Assembly (NCBI RefSeq): GCF_013404085.1
Contig: NZ_JABFHO010000001.1
Location: 2,863,001 to 2,927,000 of the forward strand
Origin: Winogradskyella helgolandensis
GTDB taxonomy: Bacteria > Bacteroidota > Bacteroidia > Flavobacteriales > Flavobacteriaceae
DNA: 64,000 nt
Reading direction: 5' to 3'
Shown piece by piece: positions 9,479 through 17,402 of this stretch. The notes under the pieces are model-generated. The model was not told where the DNA came from. It made no database searches and saw only the letters and a program-made list of their open reading frames with translations. Position numbers and translations under genes: made by a program. Position 1 is the stretch's first letter, and each line of letters begins with the position of its first letter.

Positions 9479-9958
9479 ATGGCAAAGTTTAAATTAGATG
9501 AAGTAGATCACCAGATTCTCGATATGTTGATCGATAATACGCGTATTCCTTTTACAGATATAGCAAAGAAATTATTGATTTCTGCAGGTACTGTTCATGT
9601 ACGCGTAAAGAAAATGGAGGAAGCAGGAATTATAATGGGTTCCTCATTAACATTAGATTACCAAAAGCTGGATTATTCATTCATTGCTTATGTTGGTGTT
9701 TTTCTACAAAATACATCGCAAACGAAATTTGTTTTAGAGCGAATTTCAGATATACCTTATGTAACGGTAGCACATATTACAACAGGAAAATTTAATATTT
9801 TCTGTAAAATTAGAGCTAAGGATACGATGCATGCAAAGGATATTATCTTTATGTTAGATGATATTGATGGTGTTTATAGAACGGAAACAATGATTTCTTT
9901 AGAAGAGAGTCTTAACGATAAAAAACGTTTGATGCATACCATTTTTAATGAGTTGTAG
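9479..9958 (+). CDS. Lrp/AsnC-family transcriptional regulator
   Basis: Residues 1-60 form the winged helix-turn-helix: LDEVDHQILDMLIDNTRIPF, then AKKLLISAGTVHVRVKKMEE. Residues 65-150 form the ligand-binding RAM domain, with AYVGVFLQN, VTVAHITTGKFNIFCKI and the closing TMISLEES. The 159-residue length is normal. Members sense amino acids and act as octamers. Nearby aroB and the proline dehydrogenase gene are possible but unproven targets. The gene is followed by a strong terminator, so it is transcribed alone. Confidence 0.93.
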   Translation: MAKFKLDEVDHQILDMLIDNTRIPFTDIAKKLLISAGTVHVRVKKMEEAGIIMGSSLTLDYQKLDYSFIAYVGVFLQNTSQTKFVLERISDIPYVTVAHITTGKFNIFCKIRAKDTMHAKDIIFMLDDIDGVYRTETMISLEESLNDKKRLMHTIFNEL

Positions 9959-9978
9959 TCAAAATAGAATAGTTTAAC

Positions 9979-10015
9979 AAAAGCCCTTAGTTATTTTGAC
10001 TTGGGGCTTTTTTTA
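9979..10015 (+). terminator. Intrinsic terminator after the Lrp-type gene
   Basis: The stem AAAAGCCC (9979-9986) pairs with GGGCTTTT (10004-10011) around a 17-base loop and is followed by more T residues. It ends the transcript about 20 bases after the stop codon. Confidence 0.85.
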
Positions 10016-10041
10016 TTAGAAATTATATAAATTTGAATACC

Positions 10042-10545
10042 ATGAAGACCTCAGAGTACAATTCTTATTATAAACCTTATATTGATGCTCTCAATAAAGA
10101 TATAGGTATTGTGGACGGATTGAAACAAAATTTAGATGATTTGGTTTCTTTTTATTCAAATATTCCACAGGAAAAGCATAATTATGCTTACGCAGAAGGA
10201 AAGTGGACTATAAAGGATGTATTACTACATACTATAGATACTGAACGTGTTTTTGCTTATCGCGCATTAAGAATAGCTAGGCAGGATAAAACACCTTTAG
10301 CAGGTTTTGAGCAAAACGATTATGTTGACTATGCATTTGCAGCAAATCGATCTATAGAAAGTTTATTAGAAGAATATAGAGCGGTGCGACAAGCAACAAT
10401 TACATTATTTAGTTCATTCGACACAGATGTATTACCTCTTGTAGGTGAAGCTTCTGGGTTTCCTATTTCAGTTAGAGCAATAGGTTATATAATTATGGGA
10501 CATGAAAATCATCACGTAAAAATTATAAAAGAGCGTTATCTCTAA
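10042..10545 (+). CDS. DinB-family protein (putative metal-dependent hydrolase/transferase fold)
   Basis: The 167-residue protein fits the DinB/YfiT four-helix bundle. It has GKWTIKDVLLHTIDTERVFAY near residues 55-75, with the first metal-site His, and GHENHHVKII near the end, with the second pair. Family members are metal-binding and some act as thiol-dependent transferases, but most have no known reaction. The ATG at 10042 is preferred to a TTG at 10033. The stop codon overlaps that of the convergent aroB by three bases. Confidence 0.88.
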   Translation: MKTSEYNSYYKPYIDALNKDIGIVDGLKQNLDDLVSFYSNIPQEKHNYAYAEGKWTIKDVLLHTIDTERVFAYRALRIARQDKTPLAGFEQNDYVDYAFAANRSIESLLEEYRAVRQATITLFSSFDTDVLPLVGEASGFPISVRAIGYIIMGHENHHVKIIKERYL

Positions 10546-11612
10546 TTAGCATAATAATCAAAGGCTTCTAAAATTAAGTCATTACTAATTACGCAATCTA
10601 GTTTTGGTTTTCCAATAGCTTCGAGAAGTACGAATTTCACAACACCATGACTGTTCTTCTTGTCATATTTTAATAATTCGATGATATGTTGTTGATCAGC
10701 TTTAGTGATTTCAACCTTGGAGAATGTTTTTAAAATACCGTTTGTGATTATTTCCAAGTCCTCATTACTTAATGCGCAAACTTTAGTGGATAAATAGGTT
10801 TCTAAAATCATGCCTATGGCGATAGCTTCACCATGAAGCAAAGGATTTTTGTCAGCATTTTCCATGAAATAACTTTCTATGGCATGACCTAATGTATGTC
10901 CAAAATTTAAAATTTTCCTTAAGCCTTGTTCGGTTGGATCAGATGTTACAACAGTGTTTTTAATAACAATTGAGTCGTAAATAAGTCGATCTAAGTCAGA
11001 AAGATTTAAATTTTCGAGATGGGTTAAGGTATTCCAATAGGTTTCGTCAAAAATTAAACCATGTTTTAGCATTTCAGCAAAACCAGAAACCATTTCGTTT
11101 TGCGGAAGTGTATCTAGGAAAGATGTATCTACGCCAACCATTTCACCTTCATTAATAACGCCAACTTGATTTTTTAGAGATCCTAAGTCAACACCGGTTT
11201 TTCCACCAACAGAGGCATCAACCATAGCTAATAATGACGTTGGAATATTGATGTAAGTTATGCCGCGCATATAAGTACTCGCCACAAATCCTCCTAAATC
11301 CGTAACGACTCCACCTCCTAAATTGATTAACAAACTTTTTCGATCAGCATTGTATTCTGATAGAGCTTCCCAAACACCAGTACAAATATCAATGGATTTG
11401 TGTTCTTCTCCATTTGGCATTTCCATAACTTCAACAGTTATTTCTCCAGATTCAATGCGCTCTAAGAACTTAGCTAAACAATAATCGTGTGTGTTTGTAT
11501 CAACAAGAATAAATATCTTAGAAGGGTTGACTGTTTTTATATAGTTATTTAGGTTGGTGTAAACCTCAGAATTAAAGTGTACTACGGCGTTTTTTGTCGA
11601 AATAGATTCCAT
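10542..11612 (-). CDS. aroB: 3-dehydroquinate synthase
   Basis: The enzyme converts DAHP to 3-dehydroquinate, the second step of the shikimate pathway. The NAD-binding signature GGGVVTDLGGFVAS is present, with KTGVDLG and KNQVG after it. The zinc ligands lie in GFAEMLKHG, FGHTLGHAIE and HGEAIAIGM. The 356 residues match the family. I chose the ATG at 11612; an upstream TTG would add six residues. The gene stands alone, convergent with the DinB gene and divergent from the proline dehydrogenase gene. Confidence 0.96.
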   Translation of the reverse strand: MESISTKNAVVHFNSEVYTNLNNYIKTVNPSKIFILVDTNTHDYCLAKFLERIESGEITVEVMEMPNGEEHKSIDICTGVWEALSEYNADRKSLLINLGGGVVTDLGGFVASTYMRGITYINIPTSLLAMVDASVGGKTGVDLGSLKNQVGVINEGEMVGVDTSFLDTLPQNEMVSGFAEMLKHGLIFDETYWNTLTHLENLNLSDLDRLIYDSIVIKNTVVTSDPTEQGLRKILNFGHTLGHAIESYFMENADKNPLLHGEAIAIGMILETYLSTKVCALSNEDLEIITNGILKTFSKVEITKADQQHIIELLKYDKKNSHGVVKFVLLEAIGKPKLDCVISNDLILEAFDYYAN

Positions 11613-11682
11613 ATGATAAATTAAGTGCAAATATGACGTGAAAATACTTCCTTTTTAGAAAAAAATGTAAGACTATAATAAA

Positions 11683-11690
11683 TATATTTG
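11683..11690 (+). promoter_or_regulatory. -7 box of the proline dehydrogenase gene
   Basis: TATATTTG is an exact TAnnTTTG match 20 bases before the ATG at 11711. No good -33 TTG is visible. Confidence 0.55.
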
Positions 11691-11710
11691 CATTTATATT
11701 CTTTTAGCTC

Positions 11711-12883
11711 ATGATAAATAGATCACTCTTTGAGGACACAGGTACGGCGTTTACTTTAAAATCTGATTCAGAATTAGAACGAGCGTATTTTTTATTCAAA
11801 ATGATTTCCTCTGAGCCTTTGGTTCGGATTGGTACGGTAGCAACCAATTTTGCACTAAAAGCACATTTGCCAGTAGAAAAGTTGATAAGAGCAACAGTCT
11901 TTGATCATTTCTGTGGTGGTGTGAATGAAGAAGATTGTTTACCGGTTATAGATAAATTATATACAGAAGGAGTGAGTTCCGTTTTGGATTATTCGGTTGA
12001 AGGTAAAGCCGAAGAAAATCAATTTGATAATGCGTTAGAGAAAATATTAAAAATCATTCGTTTTTGTGATGATAGAGAGGCAATGCCAATTGTGGTTTTT
12101 AAGCCCTCTGGTTTTGGACGTTTTAAATTATACCAAAAGAAGACAGAAGGAGTAGAGTTGTCTGCTGAAGAAGAAGCAGAATGGGGAAGAATAGTAAACC
12201 GTTTTGATACCGTTTGTAAACTCGCAAAAGAAAAAGATGTCGAAGTTTTAATTGATGGTGAAGAAAGTTGGATGCAGGATGCTGCAGATGATTTAGTAGA
12301 AGAAATGATGCTTCGCTATAATAAAGATGTTACTATAGTTTATAACACCTTGCAATTGTATCGTTGGGATCGTTTAGACTATTTAAAAGCGTTACTCCAA
12401 CGTGCCAAATACAATGGATTTAAAATTGGTATGAAGATTGTTCGTGGTGCTTATATGGAAAAAGAACGCGAACGTGCTTTAGAAAAAGGATATGACTCTC
12501 CAATCTGTGAAAATAAAAAAGCTACTGACGATAATTTTAATGAAACACTGAATTATATACTTAACAATTTAGAGGGTGTCTCAGTTTTTATAGGGACACA
12601 TAATGAAGCAAGCTGTTTTTTGGCTATGGAACTTATGGAAACTCTTAATATATCTAAGGAAGATAATAACGTTTGGTTTGGACAATTATATGGTATGAGT
12701 GATCATATTAGCTTTAATTTGGCTGCTCAAGGTTATAATGTAGCGAAGTACATTCCGTTTGGTCCAGTAAAGGATGTGATGCCGTATTTAATTAGAAGGG
12801 CAGAGGAGAATACATCTGTTGCAGGTCAGACTAGTCGTGAGTTAACTTTGTTGAAGGCGGAGAAGCGGAGACGTAAGTTGTAA
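11711..12883 (+). CDS. Proline dehydrogenase (FAD-dependent)
   Basis: The enzyme oxidises proline to pyrroline-5-carboxylate and passes electrons to quinone. The 390-residue barrel shows VLDYSVEG, VVFKPSGFGRF, LIDGEESWMQDA, YNTLQLYRWDRL, KIVRGAYMEKERERA and FIGTHNEAS. It ends with GMSDHISFNLA and the FAD/substrate motif YIPFGPVKDVMPYLIRRAEEN. It is a single-function enzyme, not fused to P5C dehydrogenase as in PutA, and no P5C dehydrogenase lies in the window. A clean terminator follows 27 bases after the stop. Confidence 0.95.
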   Translation: MINRSLFEDTGTAFTLKSDSELERAYFLFKMISSEPLVRIGTVATNFALKAHLPVEKLIRATVFDHFCGGVNEEDCLPVIDKLYTEGVSSVLDYSVEGKAEENQFDNALEKILKIIRFCDDREAMPIVVFKPSGFGRFKLYQKKTEGVELSAEEEAEWGRIVNRFDTVCKLAKEKDVEVLIDGEESWMQDAADDLVEEMMLRYNKDVTIVYNTLQLYRWDRLDYLKALLQRAKYNGFKIGMKIVRGAYMEKERERALEKGYDSPICENKKATDDNFNETLNYILNNLEGVSVFIGTHNEASCFLAMELMETLNISKEDNNVWFGQLYGMSDHISFNLAAQGYNVAKYIPFGPVKDVMPYLIRRAEENTSVAGQTSRELTLLKAEKRRRKL

Positions 12884-12910
12884 GAATTTAACCGTAACTT
12901 AAGTATAAAA

Positions 12911-12948
12911 TAAAAGCCACTAATGTAATTTAGTGGCTTTTATTTTTA
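12911..12948. terminator. Bidirectional intrinsic terminator
   Basis: A perfect 13-base stem, TAAAAGCCACTAA (12911-12923) with TTAGTGGCTTTTA (12930-12942), closes on a 6-base loop. A-rich and T-rich flanks lie on both sides. It can end both the proline dehydrogenase transcript and the convergent polysaccharide operon. Confidence 0.9.
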
Positions 12949-13043
12949 TATAAATTGAAAAGTAATGAGTATTTCAATTAAGATTTTCCCAATTGATATT
13001 CTTTTCTCTTACGACAGAATAAAAGGACAAAAAATTAAAAATC

Positions 13044-14171
13044 TTAATGGAATTTATCTAGAATTATAAGAATTAGTTTTCGGAATCGATATTTGTATTT
13101 GCTAATACTATTTCCATCATGGTATTTAAATAGATTCACTAAGAATTGAGGGTTTTTGATGAAATGATCTCGCTTTGGGGTCTGTATAAAAGAAGTCATT
13201 GCATTTCTACTGATATTCTGTATACCAACTGTATTTAAAAATTTCACTTTTTTTGTTGAAGCAGTCATAGCTTTATAACCAGCTTCTTTAGCGATATCAA
13301 TACTCAATTGATTAAAACCACCACCCGGCCAGCAAATAAAATCTACGGGTTTATTGAGTTTTTGTTGAATAATTCTTTTGCTTTCCAATAACTCATAGGT
13401 ATAGCGATCTCTCATGTCTTCATCTGATTCAAATTGTCCAGGAATCTCGTTGAGCTTTTTGTTTAATTTTTTAATAAAGTCTTTCTTGTTAGTTACACCT
13501 CCTGCTTTTGAATATTCATTAATGGAATATTCGATAAATTTTTCATTGGGGATATACTTTCGAACTTTTAAAGCCCTATCATATTCAAAAATGGGAGTGC
13601 CATGTTCAGCAAATTTTGATTGGTCTTCATTGATATAATACGGTTTTCTTTTTGGTTGTGATAACCATGGTAACCAATTGTATTTCGGTTGACCAGTATA
13701 AATATCTGTTATTTTATTTGAATAAGAATAAAAGTTATGACTCATGCTGTGAGATTGGATATCAATCACACCGGAGCTTTGCATAGCATTCAATTCTACC
13801 CAATTTAGAAATCCAAGTGGTTGAAGTTTGGATTTTTTAATTTTATTATTCCAAACATCTTCTAGATTTGGTCTAATTTCAGTACCATCAGGAATAAATT
13901 CTGGGTTAACAAAGATGGTGCCTTTCAAACCATATTTTTTAAGTATTGGAAAAGCATATACCCAATTATCTAGATAACCATCATCAAAAGTAAGTACTAT
14001 TTTCTTTTTAGAATTTGAGTCTTTTTCCCAAGAGTCAAGAAATACAGTTTCATAGTTATTATCAACTAAATACTTGCAGAAATTCTCAAAATGAATAATA
14101 GAAATAGAAAGCCATTTTCTATACCAATTTTCTTTTTCACAACCAATACTGTGTAGCATTAAGGTTTTCAT
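13044..14171 (-). CDS. Polysaccharide deacetylase (NodB-type, CE4)
   Basis: The NodB fold shows VLTFDDGYLDNW, whose first Asp is the catalytic base and second Asp a metal ligand. It also has IQSHSMSHNF, which holds the two metal His residues, and FICWPGGGFN later. Family members remove N-acetyl groups from sugars in exported or surface glycans. The 375 residues start at the ATG at 14171; the longer frame to 14282 only reads through the wzc tail. There is no clear signal peptide, so the site of action is uncertain. It is last in the export operon, 19 bases after the wzc-like gene, and may tailor amino sugars of the polymer. Confidence 0.88.
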   Translation of the reverse strand: MKTLMLHSIGCEKENWYRKWLSISIIHFENFCKYLVDNNYETVFLDSWEKDSNSKKKIVLTFDDGYLDNWVYAFPILKKYGLKGTIFVNPEFIPDGTEIRPNLEDVWNNKIKKSKLQPLGFLNWVELNAMQSSGVIDIQSHSMSHNFYSYSNKITDIYTGQPKYNWLPWLSQPKRKPYYINEDQSKFAEHGTPIFEYDRALKVRKYIPNEKFIEYSINEYSKAGGVTNKKDFIKKLNKKLNEIPGQFESDEDMRDRYTYELLESKRIIQQKLNKPVDFICWPGGGFNQLSIDIAKEAGYKAMTASTKKVKFLNTVGIQNISRNAMTSFIQTPKRDHFIKNPQFLVNLFKYHDGNSISKYKYRFRKLILIILDKFH

Positions 14172-14190
14172 AAATAGTGTTTTTTTTAGT

Positions 14191-16563
14191 TTACTTTGAT
14201 TTTGAAAAAAAGCTATACCATTTTTTCTTCCTTTGAGGATTATTGCCATAACCATAGCCATAACCATAGCCTTTTTTATCAAAATTAGTTCCGTTTAAAA
14301 GCAGATTCATATTTGGCAACCTGTTATCTTTATAAAGCGGTTTAGCTACTGCAGATAATTGTCTTTTGTCAACATTATTTGCACTAACAACATAAATAAA
14401 TATGTCTGCAAATTTTGAGATTAACATTGTATCGCTTACCAAGCCTACAGCTGAAGTATCTACGATAATATAATCATATTTATCTTCAAAATAATCAAAT
14501 AAATCTTTAACTCTATCACTCATCAATAATTCAGAAGGGTTAGGAGGTATTGTTCCAGAGGAAATAACATCTAAATACGCATTGCTCTTTAATTTATTTA
14601 TAATTTCATTTGGTTTTATTGATTTATTCGCAATATAATCTGATAAGCCAACTTCAGTAGTCGGTTTCTCGTTAAGATATTTCATAATCTTAGGAACTCT
14701 AATATCCATTTCAATTAGTAACACTGTTTTTTCTGAAAATGAAATAGATGACGCTAAGTTAGTGCTAGTGTGTGATTTGCCTTCTTGAGCTCTTGTGGAT
14801 GTAATAAATATTTTTTTAGTATTAGAGCTATTGTTTTTTAATAAAAAATCTATGTTAGATCTGATAATTCTAAAAGCTTCAGCTTTCGGTGAATAATCAA
14901 CTTTAGAAACTAGCTTGGTCTTTTTGCTTGTTAACGGAATATCACCGATATACGGGATATTAAGAACCTCTAAAAGGTCGTCTTTATCATAAATTTTTGT
15001 ATCTAATAAGTCCTTCATGTAGATAATGCCAATAGGAATCATCAAACCTAAGATTAGAGCAGCTAAATATGTTATCATTTTATTAGGTGATACAGGCGTA
15101 TATGACGAATAGGCATTGTCAATAACTTTAGCATTGGATGTGAACATTCCAAGTGTAATAGCTGACTCTTCCCGTTTTTCTAATAAATATAAGTAAAGTG
15201 ATTCTTTAATGCTTTGTTGGCGTTCTATACCTCTAAGTTGTTTTTGCTTAGTTGGAGCAGAATACAGTTGTCCTCTAATTCTTGCTTCTTCTTGATTAAG
15301 ACTGTTAAGGGTAATTTCACTTGATTTTTTCATGCTTTCAAGTGAACTCGATAAGTTTTCCTTTAAAGAATTGATTTGATTGTTTAAATTAATTACCACT
15401 GGATTACTTTCAGAAGAATTTTTCAAAAGTTTATCGCGCTCCGCAACTAATTCATTGTGAGTTTGAGTGACTTGACCTACGTTTCCGTCAGAAATCCCTA
15501 TAGAAGGTAGGAGGTCAGAATTTTTATTCTTTTCTTGGATTTCTTGCTGTAAGTAGTCAATTAATTGAATATTATTAGTCGTGCTATTTATTTGCGATTC
15601 ATTTTGCCTTTCGCTTTGTAAGTAAATATCCGCTTGAGCACCAAGGGCTGTTAAATTATTTCGTTTTTGAAGTTGTTCAGCGGTAAAGTCAACTTCTTCC
15701 AATTCTTTAAATACTAATTCTAGCCGATTATTTATGAAGTCAGAAGTTACTTGAACGACCTCTTCTTTATCCATAATAACATCGTTGTTGTATTCTTTTA
15801 TTAGATGGTTTAAAAAATTTATTGCTCTTTTTGGTATGTTATCCTCAAGGCCTAATTTTACAACACTAGATTCGTCTCCTGTTGATATAGAAAGTTTTTT
15901 ACTATACCGACTTATTGTTGAAGAAATGCGATTGATTGATACTCTTAAGTTACTCCCTGTTTTCGGACTGTATTTTCCACTATTAGGAACAATGACAATA
16001 TCTCCAAATCCTGTTTTTATTCGGTCACCGAATAAGAAAGATTTACCTAAAGCGTCATCACGGTTTATAAGTGATTTTCCATCATCTTTAAACATTAAAA
16101 ACTCTGATGGGGATTTTATCTTAATAAAAAGTGTAGTGTCTATTTTATGGATAATAGAATCATGGGCAAAAAAATTTATTTTTATTGGGGGATTTTCATA
16201 GATCTCTTGTTCCTTTATTTTACCTTGTTTATAATACGTAATATTGAGTTTTAAAGCCTTGACAATATTAGAAATTAAAGTTCTCGATGTCATAACTGCA
16301 ATCTCATCTTTTATTGCATTCGATTTACCAGATAAAAGACTACTTCCACTAAGTTCAGCTAAACTAGGTAGTTTTTGAGATTCTTTATCGTCTTTTATTC
16401 TAATCGTAGCAGAAGCCTCATATTGATTAGTTGAATATCTCAAGTGAAGGAAAGCTAGTGCTAATGCTATAATTACAAAAAATGAAATTAACTTCCATCT
16501 AGAAAGGTATAGACTTAGCGTTTTTTTTATGGCTTTAGTAGATATTATGTTTTTAGATTCCAT
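14191..16563 (-). CDS. wzc: Wzc-like polysaccharide co-polymerase with C-terminal tyrosine kinase
   Basis: The protein controls chain length and export of surface polysaccharide. It has an N-terminal membrane helix (about 20-40), a Wzz-type periplasmic part with coiled coil (about 250-440), a GNVR-type segment and a second helix (about 500-520). The BY-kinase domain follows. Its Walker A is STRAQEGKSHTSTNLA, Walker A' is LLIEMDIRVPK and Walker B is YDYIIVDTSA. The last 30 residues hold a GYGYGYGYG cluster plus one more Tyr, the expected autophosphorylation tail. The Walker A has His after Lys-Ser where Thr is commoner. At 790 residues it is normal for Bacteroidota. It follows the wza-like gene by 26 bases. 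Confidence 0.93.
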   Translation of the reverse strand: MESKNIISTKAIKKTLSLYLSRWKLISFFVIIALALAFLHLRYSTNQYEASATIRIKDDKESQKLPSLAELSGSSLLSGKSNAIKDEIAVMTSRTLISNIVKALKLNITYYKQGKIKEQEIYENPPIKINFFAHDSIIHKIDTTLFIKIKSPSEFLMFKDDGKSLINRDDALGKSFLFGDRIKTGFGDIVIVPNSGKYSPKTGSNLRVSINRISSTISRYSKKLSISTGDESSVVKLGLEDNIPKRAINFLNHLIKEYNNDVIMDKEEVVQVTSDFINNRLELVFKELEEVDFTAEQLQKRNNLTALGAQADIYLQSERQNESQINSTTNNIQLIDYLQQEIQEKNKNSDLLPSIGISDGNVGQVTQTHNELVAERDKLLKNSSESNPVVINLNNQINSLKENLSSSLESMKKSSEITLNSLNQEEARIRGQLYSAPTKQKQLRGIERQQSIKESLYLYLLEKREESAITLGMFTSNAKVIDNAYSSYTPVSPNKMITYLAALILGLMIPIGIIYMKDLLDTKIYDKDDLLEVLNIPYIGDIPLTSKKTKLVSKVDYSPKAEAFRIIRSNIDFLLKNNSSNTKKIFITSTRAQEGKSHTSTNLASSISFSEKTVLLIEMDIRVPKIMKYLNEKPTTEVGLSDYIANKSIKPNEIINKLKSNAYLDVISSGTIPPNPSELLMSDRVKDLFDYFEDKYDYIIVDTSAVGLVSDTMLISKFADIFIYVVSANNVDKRQLSAVAKPLYKDNRLPNMNLLLNGTNFDKKGYGYGYGYGNNPQRKKKWYSFFSKSK
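14245..14271. repeat. 12-base tandem repeat encoding the Tyr-Gly tail of the Wzc-like kinase
   Basis: GCCATAACCATA is repeated 2.25 times and codes on the minus strand for alternating Gly and Tyr. Copy-number change would keep the frame and alter the number of phosphorylatable tyrosines. Confidence 0.8.
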
Positions 16564-16589
16564 ATAATACTAGATTGTAAAAGCTTAAA

Positions 16590-17366
16590 TTATTTTATTA
16601 GGAATACAGCTATAACCGTTGTTAAAGTGCCTATGGCAGAAATTAAGACACTATTATTTTGGTTATATGTTGAAGAGCGTATTTTGGCGTTATTTGGTTC
16701 TACATATATGACATCGTTTTGTTGTAAGTAATATAAGGGTGAATTAACTGAATTAATTGATGTTAAGTCAATATTTGCAAACTTTTTTTTCCCGTCGATT
16801 TCTCTTATCAATTTTACGTTTTTTCGTTTTCCAAATATTGTTAAATCACTAGCATAACCAAGCGCTTCTAAAATAGTCACTCTTTCATCTTGCATCGTAA
16901 AAGTTCCTGGCCTAGAAACTTCTCCGATAACGGTAATCGTAAAATTTGCTAACCTAACATTGACAATTGGATCTGTTGCCATTGTGCTAATACGCTCAAC
17001 TAAAAGATTGGTTAATTCAGATCGGGTTAGGCCTTCAACTTTTAGAGTTCCAAAGACGGGAAACTGAATATTACCATTGTAATCAATCAAATAGGTTTGT
17101 TGGGTTAAGCTGCCTTGGGCACTTGTTAAATTTGTAGTGTTGTGAGAAACCACTGGTAAATTAAACGGACTAACAGTAGCTGGGTCTAAAGCTGTTACGT
17201 TAATTGTTAAAATATCGTCTGGCTTGTATCTTAGTTCAGTAGGTTCAGAGGAAAGCTGTCCTTCTGAAAGTGCCTCGTCTTGAAAGTAGATGAAATCTTT
17301 TCGAGATCCACAAGATGTTGCTGTAATTATCGCTAATATGGAAATTATAAGAATACGTGTTTTCAT
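16590..17366 (-). CDS. Wza-like polysaccharide export outer-membrane lipoprotein
   Basis: A lipoprotein signal ends in ITATSC with Cys19 as the lipid site. The poly-export domain covers about residues 45-140, with YKPDDILTINVTALDP and YLIDYNGNIQFPVFGTLKVEG. An SLBB domain follows (ITVIGEVSRPGTFTM). The last 20 residues (SAIGTLTTVIAVFLIK) are a hydrophobic helix. At 258 residues it is shorter than E. coli Wza (379), as is usual in Bacteroidota. It probably forms the outer-membrane pore for the polymer and works with the adjacent Wzc-like protein. Confidence 0.92.
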   Translation of the reverse strand: MKTRILIISILAIITATSCGSRKDFIYFQDEALSEGQLSSEPTELRYKPDDILTINVTALDPATVSPFNLPVVSHNTTNLTSAQGSLTQQTYLIDYNGNIQFPVFGTLKVEGLTRSELTNLLVERISTMATDPIVNVRLANFTITVIGEVSRPGTFTMQDERVTILEALGYASDLTIFGKRKNVKLIREIDGKKKFANIDLTSINSVNSPLYYLQQNDVIYVEPNNAKIRSSTYNQNNSVLISAIGTLTTVIAVFLIK

Positions 17367-17402
17367 TTGAGTGATTGTTCTAGGTTTGCTTTAAAGTGTG
17401 AA

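Noticed and set aside
14172..14282. N-terminal extension of the deacetylase (MIKKAMVMAMVMAIIL...)
   Set aside because: It is the wzc tail repeat read in another frame. The ATG at 14171 gives a normal deacetylase start.
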